DNA from: Falsiroseomonas sp044348345
GTDB taxonomy: Bacteria > Pseudomonadota > Alphaproteobacteria > Acetobacterales > Acetobacteraceae
Reading direction: 5' to 3'
DNA: 10,931 nt
Assembly (NCBI GenBank): GCA_044348345.1
Contig: JBIKSZ010000127.1
Coordinates: 1-10,931 of the forward strand
The notes under the pieces were generated by a model, which was not told where the DNA came from, made no database searches, and saw nothing but the letters and a program-made list of their open reading frames with translations. Shown piece after piece: positions 1 through 5,258 of this stretch (position 1 is the stretch's first letter; each line of letters starts with the position of its first letter). Made by a program: the position numbers and the translations under genes.

Positions 1-105
1 CGGGCTATACCAATAGAAGTCGCGGCTTTTCTGGCGCAGCAGGGCGCGGTCGGTCGCGAGCTCGATACCATCGAGCTCGGCAGCCAGGGCAGCAATGTCA
101 TGCAT
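1..105 (-). CDS. FAD-binding oxidoreductase (GlcD-like), N-terminal 35 codons only
   Basis: Partial gene running off the left edge; only the first 35 residues are visible (MHDIAALAAELDGIELATDR, then ALLRQKSRDFYWYSP). The KSRDFYWYSP segment is, from memory, characteristic of the N-terminus of FAD-linked oxidases of the glycolate oxidase GlcD / D-lactate dehydrogenase class, just ahead of the FAD-binding PCMH domain, which is not in the window. The ATG at 105 overlaps the stop of the upstream creatininase-family gene as ATGCATGA (8 bp shared), and no strong Shine-Dalgarno precedes it, so translation is probably coupled. It is the third gene of the minus-strand operon. The family call rests on a short segment; the frame and start are well supported by the overlap. 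Confidence 0.6.
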   Translation of the reverse strand, partial: MHDIAALAAELDGIELATDRALLRQKSRDFYWYSP

Positions 106-910
106 CGGGGTTGGGCTCGTTCGACAGCCAGGTGTCCACGTCGAAGGCGGCGACCTGTTGCCACAGCTCGCTCATGCGGGCGGCGGCGAAATCCAGGATC
201 TCCTCGCCCTGCGCGGCGGTGGCGCGCGACGCATCGCCAACCGCGCCGGCGGGGTTGAGGTCATGCGCCTGCCAGGCCAGCGGCGCGCCGGCGGGCGGGG
301 CCATGCGGGGGGCCGCGTTGCTCGCCCCTTGCCAGCGGCTGACGAAGTTCTTGGCCTTGGCCATGTTCACGAGGTGCGGCGTCAGCGCCAGCATCACGGC
401 GGTCTCGTCGCGGCCGGCATGGATGCCGAAGGTGCCCTCGATCGGGTCCTTCTGGCTCTCGGGTTTGCCCATCCGCGCCCACATCGCGTTCACGACGAAC
501 AGGTTCGACTGGATGCGGATGCGCCGCGCTGCGATGTCGAGCGCGGCGACATTGCCGCCATGGCTGTTCACCATCACCAGCCGCTTCACGCCGGCGCGCG
601 CGACGGAGGCGCCGATATCGGTCACCAGCGCGATGAGTGTCTCCGCGCTGGTGGTGATGGTGCCCGGATAGCGCAGATGCTCGACCGACAGCGCGACGGA
701 TTGTGTCGGCAGCACCAGCACCGGCAGGTCCTTCGGGATCACCGAAAGCGTGCGCGCCACGACCCCCTGGTTGATCGTGGTGTCCACCGAGACGGGCAGA
801 TGCGGCCCGTGCTGCTCGATGCTCGCCACCGGCAGCACCGCGACCGTGTTGGAGGGCAGGTCACGGAAGGCAGGCCAGGGCAGGTCCTGCCAGTAGCGGG
901 TGGGGAGCAT
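98..910 (-). CDS. Creatininase-family metal-dependent amidohydrolase
   Basis: A 270-residue protein of the creatininase family (creatinine amidohydrolase, MftE, FAPy deformylase and relatives), cytoplasmic enzymes that usually hydrolyse a cyclic or linear amide with a dinuclear metal centre. The family signatures are in order: SIEQHGPHLPVSVDT, giving metal-ligand candidates E32, H34 and D43; NSHGGN at 115-120 with H117; and GIHAGRDET with H164 and E169. Length matches the family. A GTG at 916 also opens the frame, but the ATG at 910 is preferred because GAGG lies 5 nt before it, inside the 19-bp gap after the binding-protein gene. The gene lies between a substrate-binding protein and an FAD oxidase on one strand, so it probably acts on an imported compound. 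Family members differ widely in substrate and true creatininase activity should not be assumed. Confidence 0.88.
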   Translation of the reverse strand: MLPTRYWQDLPWPAFRDLPSNTVAVLPVASIEQHGPHLPVSVDTTINQGVVARTLSVIPKDLPVLVLPTQSVALSVEHLRYPGTITTSAETLIALVTDIGASVARAGVKRLVMVNSHGGNVAALDIAARRIRIQSNLFVVNAMWARMGKPESQKDPIEGTFGIHAGRDETAVMLALTPHLVNMAKAKNFVSRWQGASNAAPRMAPPAGAPLAWQAHDLNPAGAVGDASRATAAQGEEILDFAAARMSELWQQVAAFDVDTWLSNEPNPDA

Positions 911-929
911 CGGCACCTCGGGGAACGCC

Positions 930-1952
930 TCAGGCCAGCTTCAGCTCCGAGGCGGGGGGGAGGAAGGAAGCGTCGTAGATATCGGATGCCGCCATCGGGC
1001 GCGAGATGCCGAAGGCCTCCCGCACCGAATCGACCGAGCGTTGCAGCCTTGTCATGTCCACGCGCCCGAAGCCGTTCTGGCGGACATGCGGGGTGAAGGT
1101 CAGGCGTTCCAGCGACATGCGCAGCCGTTCCGTCTCCAGCGCGACATCGGTCAGCGGCTCGCGCCGGCGGAGGCCCGCAATGGCGGCGGGCATATCGGCC
1201 AGGCTGTCGTATTGCGCGCGGATCAAGCCGCGGATGAGGCCCGTGACGGCGCGCGGATTGGCCTGCGCCCAGCGCCGCGTGGTGATCATCGAGGTCGAGT
1301 AGAAATCGGCGCCGACATCGCTGAACAGCATCGTCACGATGTCCTGGTCCGACACGCCAAGCCCACGCAGCGAGAAGATGCCGGAGGTGATGAAGCCGGT
1401 GATGGCGTTGGCGCGGCCCTGCGCCAGCATCGGCTCCCGCAGCTGGGGCGTCACGGTCTGCCAGCGGACGGAAGCCGCGTTGATGCCAGCGGCCTTGGCG
1501 AAGGCGGGGAAGAGCTGGCGGCCCGCATCGCTTTCGGGCGAGGCGATCGTCTTGCCCTCCAGGTCCTTCGGCGTGCGGATGTTTTCGCGCCGCAGCGTCA
1601 TCACGGCCAGCGCGGTGGCGTCATAGATGATGAAGGGGCTGAACAGGTCCACATCCGGCCGCTCCAGCCGCATGCGGATGGTGGGGTTCAGGTCCGCGAC
1701 GCCGACATCATAGGCGCCGGAGGAGATCTTCACCGGCACGTCACCCGAGCCGAAGCCGCGGTCCATGGTGACGTTGAGGCCGGCCTCGCGGAAATAGCCC
1801 TTGTCGAGCGCGAGCAGGAAGGCGGCCTGCGGGCCCTGGAAGGCCCAGTCCAGGCTGAAGCGCACATCCAGCAGCTGCTGCGCATGGACGGCCGGGGCGG
1901 CGAGGCCGGCGGCGGTGGCTCCGAACAGGGCAAGGGCTTGGCGGCGGCGCAT
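930..1952 (-). CDS. ABC transporter substrate-binding protein, NMT1/THI5 (SsuA-like) family
   Basis: A 340-residue periplasmic binding protein. The N-terminus MRRRQALALFGATAAGLAAP followed by AVHA|QQ is a signal peptide with an arginine cluster and likely cleavage after A24; the arginines are compatible with Tat export. The mature protein opens with the NMT1/THI5 pattern FSLDWAFQGPQAAFLLALDKGYFREAGLNV in outline (LDW near residue 31, DKGYF and EAGLNV some 20 residues on), then GSGDVPVKISSGAYDVGVAD, typical of binders of small aromatic, sulfonate, nitrile or pyrimidine-like ligands. An in-frame ATG at 1967 exists, but the one at 1952 has GGGAG 8 nt upstream (1961-1965) and fits the signal peptide. 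It is the first gene of the operon. No permease or ATPase gene follows it, so those must lie elsewhere or downstream of the partial oxidase gene. The ligand is unknown. Confidence 0.87.
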   Translation of the reverse strand: MRRRQALALFGATAAGLAAPAVHAQQLLDVRFSLDWAFQGPQAAFLLALDKGYFREAGLNVTMDRGFGSGDVPVKISSGAYDVGVADLNPTIRMRLERPDVDLFSPFIIYDATALAVMTLRRENIRTPKDLEGKTIASPESDAGRQLFPAFAKAAGINAASVRWQTVTPQLREPMLAQGRANAITGFITSGIFSLRGLGVSDQDIVTMLFSDVGADFYSTSMITTRRWAQANPRAVTGLIRGLIRAQYDSLADMPAAIAGLRRREPLTDVALETERLRMSLERLTFTPHVRQNGFGRVDMTRLQRSVDSVREAFGISRPMAASDIYDASFLPPASELKLA

Positions 1953-1960
1953 GTCTGGCT

Positions 1961-1965
1961 CTCCC
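1961..1965 (-). promoter_or_regulatory. Shine-Dalgarno of the substrate-binding protein gene
   Basis: GGGAG read on the minus strand, 8 nt before the ATG at 1952. It favours that start over the in-frame ATG at 1967 and puts the arginine-rich signal peptide at the very N-terminus. Confidence 0.6.
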
Positions 1966-2127
1966 ATGAGCGTGATCGGTCCCGTGGGCTAGCAAGGCGC
2001 GGACCATCGCGCCGGCCCGCGGTCCTGCGTGGCATTGGGGCGGAAGATGATCGCATGTGCGGCAGAATGCACAAGGATTGAGCGGTTGACTGATCGCATC
2101 GGTGGCATCCGGCCGTGGCGGCTGCCG

Positions 2128-2155
2128 TTGGTCCGGCGCTTGCACGGACTAGGGT
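2128..2155 (+). promoter_or_regulatory. Candidate sigma70-type promoter for the Rieske oxygenase gene
   Basis: TTGGTC (2128-2133), a 16-nt spacer, then TAGGGT (2150-2155), preceded by C to form CTAG. The arrangement matches the candidate promoter of the short-chain dehydrogenase at 6317-6344 in spacer and -10 form. Predicted initiation near 2162 leaves a leader of about 45 nt. Found by eye only. Confidence 0.3.
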
Positions 2156-2206
2156 CGCGCTTGCCCCCCGGGGCGCGGGCGCGTCGCGCGGAAGGAGAGA
2201 CCCGCC

Positions 2207-3223
2207 ATGCTGCAGACCGCCACCCCGATGCTGCGGCGCTTCTGGTACCCCGTCATCCCGCTCGCGCAGCTGCAGGACGGGCCGAAGCCCTTCCGGCTGC
2301 TCGGCCAGGACATCGTCCTTTGGGTGGATGGGGACGGCCGGCCGGCCGCCATGGATGACCGCTGCTGCCACCGCACCGCGAAGCTGTCCAAGGGCTTCTA
2401 CAGCAATGGCTGGCTGGCCTGTGGCTATCATGGCTGGGAGTTCGGCGCCGATGGGCGCGTGATGCGCGTGCCGCAGCGCCCCGTGGACAAGCAGGGTGCG
2501 ACGAACATGCGCGTGCCGTCTTATCGGGCCGAGGCGCGCTACGGCTATGTCTGGGTCGCGCTGGAGGAGCCGTTATTCGACATTCCCGATTTCGAGGAGG
2601 AGGCCGAAGGCTGCCGGCGCATCGACGAGTTCTACGAGGTCTGGATCTGCGCTGGGCTGCGCGTGATGGAGAACAGCTTCGACAACGCGCATTTCGCCTT
2701 CGTCCACCGCGCCAGCTTCGGCGACCAGGGCCATCCCGAGCCCGCGAAGATCGAGGTGGAGGAGTATGACGACGGCTTCCTCTTCATCACGGATGTGCCG
2801 GTGCGCAACCCGGAGATCCAGAAGAAGGTCCTGCGGATGGAGAGCGACACCACGGTGCGCCACATGCGCGGCCGCTGGTACATGCCCTTCCTGCGGAAGC
2901 TTCGTATCCGTTACCCGAATGGGCTGAGCCATTCAATCATCACCGGCGCGACACCGATCGACGACCGGTCCTGCCAGATCGTGCAATTCGTCTATCGGAA
3001 CGACACCGAGGCAGAGGCGAAGGCCGCCGACATCATCGCCTTCGACCGGCTGGTGACGGAGGAGGACCGCGGCATCCTGGAGAGCACGGATTTCGACGTG
3101 CCGCTGGACCAGGCGGGTATCGAGATGAACATGCCGAGCGACCGGCCCGGCGTGCTGATGCGGAAGATGCTGCTGGCGCTGGAACAGCGCCTGGCCGCCG
3201 AGGTGAAAGTGGCGGCGGAGTGA
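2207..3223 (+). CDS. Rieske (2Fe-2S) aromatic ring-hydroxylating oxygenase, alpha-type subunit
   Basis: A 338-residue Rieske non-heme iron oxygenase, the size of single-component VanA/PobA/dicamba-monooxygenase-type terminal oxygenases, which hydroxylate or demethylate aromatic or heteroaromatic substrates with O2 and electrons from a reductase. The N-terminal Rieske domain has C53-C-H55 and C72-G-Y-H75-G-W, with 16 residues between the pairs. The catalytic domain has ENSFDNAHFAFVH, giving the bridging D159 and iron ligands H162 and H167; the third, carboxylate ligand is probably D287 in EEDRGILES. The start has GAAGGAG 9 nt upstream. The gene stands alone on this strand apart from the small DUF559 gene immediately downstream, and no reductase or ferredoxin gene is in the window. 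Family call is firm; the substrate is not deducible. Confidence 0.93.
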   Translation: MLQTATPMLRRFWYPVIPLAQLQDGPKPFRLLGQDIVLWVDGDGRPAAMDDRCCHRTAKLSKGFYSNGWLACGYHGWEFGADGRVMRVPQRPVDKQGATNMRVPSYRAEARYGYVWVALEEPLFDIPDFEEEAEGCRRIDEFYEVWICAGLRVMENSFDNAHFAFVHRASFGDQGHPEPAKIEVEEYDDGFLFITDVPVRNPEIQKKVLRMESDTTVRHMRGRWYMPFLRKLRIRYPNGLSHSIITGATPIDDRSCQIVQFVYRNDTEAEAKAADIIAFDRLVTEEDRGILESTDFDVPLDQAGIEMNMPSDRPGVLMRKMLLALEQRLAAEVKVAAE

Positions 3224-3233
3224 CCGGTTCCCT

Positions 3234-3250
3234 CCCCCGCACTGCGGGGG
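3234..3250. repeat. GC hairpin just after the Rieske stop, left outer repeat of the DUF559 cassette
   Basis: CCCCCGC-ACT-GCGGGGG: a 7-bp stem with a 3-nt loop, 10 bp after the Rieske stop. No T-run follows, so it is not a classic intrinsic terminator, though it may slow or end transcription. The 12-mer CCCTCCCCCGCA (3230-3241) that contains its left arm recurs exactly at 3705-3716 on the far side of the DUF559 gene. Confidence 0.65.
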
Positions 3251-3267
3251 GCCGCGGCGCCGGAGCG

Positions 3268-3283
3268 GTCGGCTTCAGCCGAC
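3268..3283. repeat. Small perfect inverted repeat between Rieske and DUF559 genes
   Basis: GTCGGC-TTCA-GCCGAC: a 6-bp perfect stem with a 4-nt loop. It lies between the left outer hairpin and the left 14-bp inverted repeat and may belong to the same repeat unit. It has no right-hand counterpart that I can see. Confidence 0.5.
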
Positions 3284-3300
3284 AACGCGGAGGCTGGTTA

Positions 3301-3314
3301 GGGTGGGGGTGCGA
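3301..3314. repeat. Left 14-bp inverted repeat flanking the DUF559 gene
   Basis: GGGTGGGGGTGCGA; its exact reverse complement TCGCACCCCCACCC is at 3688-3701, 3 bp after the DUF559 stop. Identity is 14 of 14. The low-complexity G runs lower the weight of the match, but the symmetric position around the gene is notable. Confidence 0.6.
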
Positions 3315-3363
3315 GGATGAGCGCAACCTGAAACCGACACGCCGCACCTTCATCGATCCCAAC

Positions 3364-3684
3364 ATGCGCGACGCTGCACGCCGTCTGCGACGGGAGCAGA
3401 CCGACGCGGAGCGCATAGTCTGGCGCGCCCTCCGTGCTGCAGCGCTCGCCGTGACCTTCCGGCGCCAGCATCCAATCGGCTCGGCGATCGTGGACTTCGC
3501 CTGCGTCGAAGCGCGCCTTGTGATCGAAATCGACGGTGGCCAGCACAGTGGCGCGGCCGATGCGGAACGCGACGAGGCCCTGCCCGCGGCTGGATGGCGC
3601 GTGCTGCGCTACTGGAACAACGAGGTGATGGAGAATCTGGACGGGGGGCTGGCGGACATCGCGCGGGCGTTGAAGGCGCGCTGA
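3364..3684 (+). CDS. DUF559 domain protein (Vsr/restriction-endonuclease-like fold)
   Basis: A 106-residue protein with the recognisable DUF559 pattern: LRREQTDAERIVWRALR, FRRQHPIGSAIVDFAC, IEIDGGQH, and GWRVLRYWNNEVMENLDG. D44, E55, D57 and H61 occupy the positions expected of the metal-binding centre of the Vsr-like (PD-(D/E)xK-related) nuclease fold; biochemical function of these solitary proteins is not established. The frame stays open back to a GTG at 3220 overlapping the Rieske stop, but that extension would translate the hairpins and inverted repeat, so the ATG at 3364 is preferred; no good Shine-Dalgarno precedes it, and homologues might begin slightly upstream (a CTG at 3328 is in frame). 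The segment between GGQH and RVLR looks one or two residues shorter than usual for the family. It is functionally unrelated to its catabolic neighbours, consistent with insertion. Confidence 0.8.
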   Translation: MRDAARRLRREQTDAERIVWRALRAAALAVTFRRQHPIGSAIVDFACVEARLVIEIDGGQHSGAADAERDEALPAAGWRVLRYWNNEVMENLDGGLADIARALKAR

Positions 3685-3687
3685 TCT

Positions 3688-3701
3688 TCGCACCCCCACC
3701 C
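3688..3701. repeat. Right 14-bp inverted repeat flanking the DUF559 gene
   Basis: TCGCACCCCCACCC, exact reverse complement of 3301-3314. It begins 3 bp after the DUF559 stop codon and leads straight into the right outer hairpin. Confidence 0.6.
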
Positions 3702-3704
3702 CGA

Positions 3705-3729
3705 CCCTCCCCCGCAAGGCGGGGGAGGG
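3705..3729. terminator. Perfect 11-bp GC hairpin between convergent DUF559 and aldehyde dehydrogenase genes
   Basis: CCCTCCCCCGC, loop AAG, then GCGGGGGAGGG: 11 paired bases with a 3-nt loop in the 60-bp gap between two convergent stop codons (3684 plus, 3745 minus). Its placement suits a bidirectional transcription end, but neither strand has a T-run, so factor-independent termination would be atypical. The left arm repeats the 12-mer found at 3230-3241. Confidence 0.5.
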
Positions 3730-3744
3730 AGAGAGGGCAAGGCG

Positions 3745-5178
3745 TTACAGCCCCGCCTGGGTCACGAACTTCGTGTTCAGATACGCCTCGATCGCCTCGG
3801 AGCCGCCCTCGGAGCCGTAGCCGGAATCCTTGATGCCGCCGAAGGGCACTTCGGGCAGCGCAAGGCCGAGGTGGTTGATGGTCATCATGCCAGTCTCAAC
3901 CTTCGAGGCGATGGCATTGGCCGTCTTGGCGCTGCGCGTGAAGGCATAGGCCGCCAGGCCGAAGGGCAGGCGGTTCGATTCCTCCACCACCTCCTCCAGG
4001 TCCTTGAAGGGCGCGATCATGGCGACGGGGCCGAAGGGCTCGTCATTCATCATCCGCGCCTCCTTGGACACGCCCGTCATCACCGTCGGCTGGTAGAAAT
4101 AGCCCTTGTTGCCGATGCGCTCGCCGCCGGTGTGCACCTCCGCGCCGCGGGACTTGGCGTCATGCACCAGCCCCTCGACCCAGGGGATGCGCCGCTCATG
4201 CGCCAGCGGGCCCATCTGCGTGCCCTCTTCCATCCCCGCGCCGACCTTCAGGCTCTTGGCGATGGCGATGAACTTCTCGACGAAGGGCGCGTAGAGCTTC
4301 TCCTGCACCAGGAAGCGCGTGGGCGAGACGCAGACCTGGCCGGCATTGCGGAACTTCGCTGCCGCCAGCGTCTTCGCCGCATGCTCGAGGTCGGCATCGT
4401 CAAAGACGATGGCCGGCGCATGGCCGCCAAGCTCCATCGTCGCGCGCTTCATATGCGCGCCGGCAAGCGCCGCCAGGTGCTTGCCCACGGGGGTGGAGCC
4501 GGTGAAGGTCACCTTGCGGATCACCGGATGCGGGACGAGGTATTCGCTGATCTCCGCCGGCACGCCATAGACCAGGTTCGCCACGCCTGCCGGCAGCCCG
4601 GCATCAGCGAAGCAGCGCACCAGCATCGCCGGGCTGGCCGGCGTTTCCTCGGGCGCCTTGATGATGATGGAGCAGCCGGTGGCGACCGCCGCCGAGAGCT
4701 TGCGCACCACCTGGTTGATCGGGAAGTTCCAGGGCGTGAAGGCGGCGACGGGGCCGACCGGCTCCTTGATCACCAGCTGGTAGACGCCCTCGGCACGCGC
4801 CGGCACGACGCGGCCATAGGCGCGGCGGGCTTCCTCGGCGAACCAGTCGATGATGTCGGCGGCCGCCATCACCTCCATCTTCGCCTCGGCCAGCGGCTTG
4901 CCCTGTTCGAGCGTCATCAGCCGCGCCGTTTCCTCGACGCGGGAGCGGAGGATGTCGGCGGCCTTGCGCATCAGCTTGGCGCGGTCATAGGCGGAGACCT
5001 TGCGCCACACGGCGAAGCCCTTCTCGGCGGCGTCCAGCGCCTCGTCGAGGTCGGCCTTGGAGGCATGCGCGACCTGGCCGATCACTTCCTCGGTCGCCGG
5101 GTTCAGCACGGGGTCGGTGCGGCCGGAGCGGGCGGCCCGCCACGTGCCGGCGATGAAAAGCTGCGTGTCCTGGTACAT
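3745..5178 (-). CDS. NAD(P)-dependent aldehyde dehydrogenase, succinate-semialdehyde dehydrogenase type
   Basis: A 477-residue cytosolic aldehyde dehydrogenase, full length for the family, oxidising an aldehyde to its acid. The hallmarks are present: TPWNFPINQVVRK with N151, cofactor-site K174 in IIIKAPEETPASP, FTGSTPVGK at 225-233, general base E249 in MELGGHAP, catalytic C283 in NAGQVCVSPTR, and NDEPFGPV near 378. The C-terminus LALPEVPFGGIKDSGYGSEGG resembles succinate-semialdehyde dehydrogenases (GabD-like), so a short semialdehyde is a plausible substrate, but specificity is not proven. The frame extends 24 codons upstream to 5250; the ATG at 5178 is chosen for its AGGAGG 8 nt before and for homology beginning there. 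It lies 80 bp downstream of the hydroxyacid dehydrogenase on the same strand and has its own candidate promoter. Confidence 0.93.
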   Translation of the reverse strand: MYQDTQLFIAGTWRAARSGRTDPVLNPATEEVIGQVAHASKADLDEALDAAEKGFAVWRKVSAYDRAKLMRKAADILRSRVEETARLMTLEQGKPLAEAKMEVMAAADIIDWFAEEARRAYGRVVPARAEGVYQLVIKEPVGPVAAFTPWNFPINQVVRKLSAAVATGCSIIIKAPEETPASPAMLVRCFADAGLPAGVANLVYGVPAEISEYLVPHPVIRKVTFTGSTPVGKHLAALAGAHMKRATMELGGHAPAIVFDDADLEHAAKTLAAAKFRNAGQVCVSPTRFLVQEKLYAPFVEKFIAIAKSLKVGAGMEEGTQMGPLAHERRIPWVEGLVHDAKSRGAEVHTGGERIGNKGYFYQPTVMTGVSKEARMMNDEPFGPVAMIAPFKDLEEVVEESNRLPFGLAAYAFTRSAKTANAIASKVETGMMTINHLGLALPEVPFGGIKDSGYGSEGGSEAIEAYLNTKFVTQAGL

Positions 5179-5186
5179 TCTGGTGT

Positions 5187-5192
5187 CCTCCT
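5187..5192 (-). promoter_or_regulatory. Consensus Shine-Dalgarno of the aldehyde dehydrogenase gene
   Basis: AGGAGG on the minus strand, 8 nt before the ATG at 5178. It decides the start against a 24-codon upstream extension of the frame. Confidence 0.75.
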
Positions 5193-5204
5193 GGCGGTGG
5201 GCGG

Positions 5205-5233
5205 AAACTAGGACGCCCGGGGGGCGGTGGGAA
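5205..5233 (-). promoter_or_regulatory. Candidate promoter of the aldehyde dehydrogenase gene
   Basis: Read on the minus strand: TTCCCA (5233-5228), a 17-nt spacer, TAGTTT (5210-5205), the latter preceded by C to form CTAG. It would start transcription about 20 nt before the ATG at 5178, giving a very short leader that contains the Shine-Dalgarno. If real, the gene can be transcribed separately from the hydroxyacid dehydrogenase. By-eye evidence only. Confidence 0.3.
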
Positions 5234-5258
5234 CTGTCCGCTCTTCTCAAACGGTCTC

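Larger units (their letters stand above)
1953..2206. other. Divergent intergenic region between the binding-protein operon and the Rieske gene
   Basis: A 254-bp gap with genes leaving in both directions and no convincing gene inside. A CTAG tetramer lies near each end: 1989-1992, 37 bp before the minus-strand start, and 2149-2152, 58 bp before the plus-strand start. The 9-mer TGATCGCAT occurs twice in direct orientation (2048-2056 and 2091-2099), 43 bp apart. On the minus side TAGCCC (1991 down to 1986) could be a -10 element, but no TTG-like -35 hexamer lies at the right distance, so that promoter is only a guess. Confidence 0.5.
3229..3730. mobile_element. Candidate DUF559 cassette bounded by hairpins and inverted repeats
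   Basis: About 500 bp with mirrored architecture: outer hairpin (3234-3250), 14-bp inverted repeat (3301-3314), nuclease-fold gene (3364-3684), the same 14 bp inverted (3688-3701), outer hairpin (3705-3729). The block begins within a few bases of the Rieske stop and ends 15 bp before the convergent aldehyde dehydrogenase stop, so it could have landed without breaking either gene. No transposase and no clear target-site duplication is seen. Mobility is inference from symmetry and from the common occurrence of solitary DUF559 genes; the repeats may instead be ordinary bidirectional terminator-like sequences. Confidence 0.3.

Noticed and set aside
98..910. Assignment as true creatininase (creatinine amidohydrolase)
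   Set aside because: Metal-site motifs define the superfamily only; no creatinase or sarcosine oxidase genes are visible in support of creatinine degradation.
900..2081. 393-codon open frame on the plus strand opposite the binding-protein gene
   Set aside because: The opposite strand carries a signal peptide and NMT1-type motifs; this frame has none and lacks a plausible start context.
2029..2358. Short plus-strand frame crossing the divergent intergenic region
   Set aside because: It runs out of frame into the Rieske gene, has no Shine-Dalgarno and no recognisable sequence.
3220..3363. GTG-initiated 48-residue N-terminal extension of the DUF559 protein
   Set aside because: It would translate the hairpins and inverted repeat, has glycine-rich non-conserved sequence, and DUF559 similarity begins only near the ATG at 3364.
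3705..3729. Classic intrinsic terminator
   Set aside because: The stem is strong, but there is no T-run on either strand, so I call it a terminator-like hairpin with moderate confidence rather than a certain intrinsic terminator.
3871..5211. 446-codon open frame on the plus strand opposite the aldehyde dehydrogenase
   Set aside because: It is antisense to a gene with complete catalytic motifs; its sequence is low-complexity R/H/G/L-rich with no domain signature.
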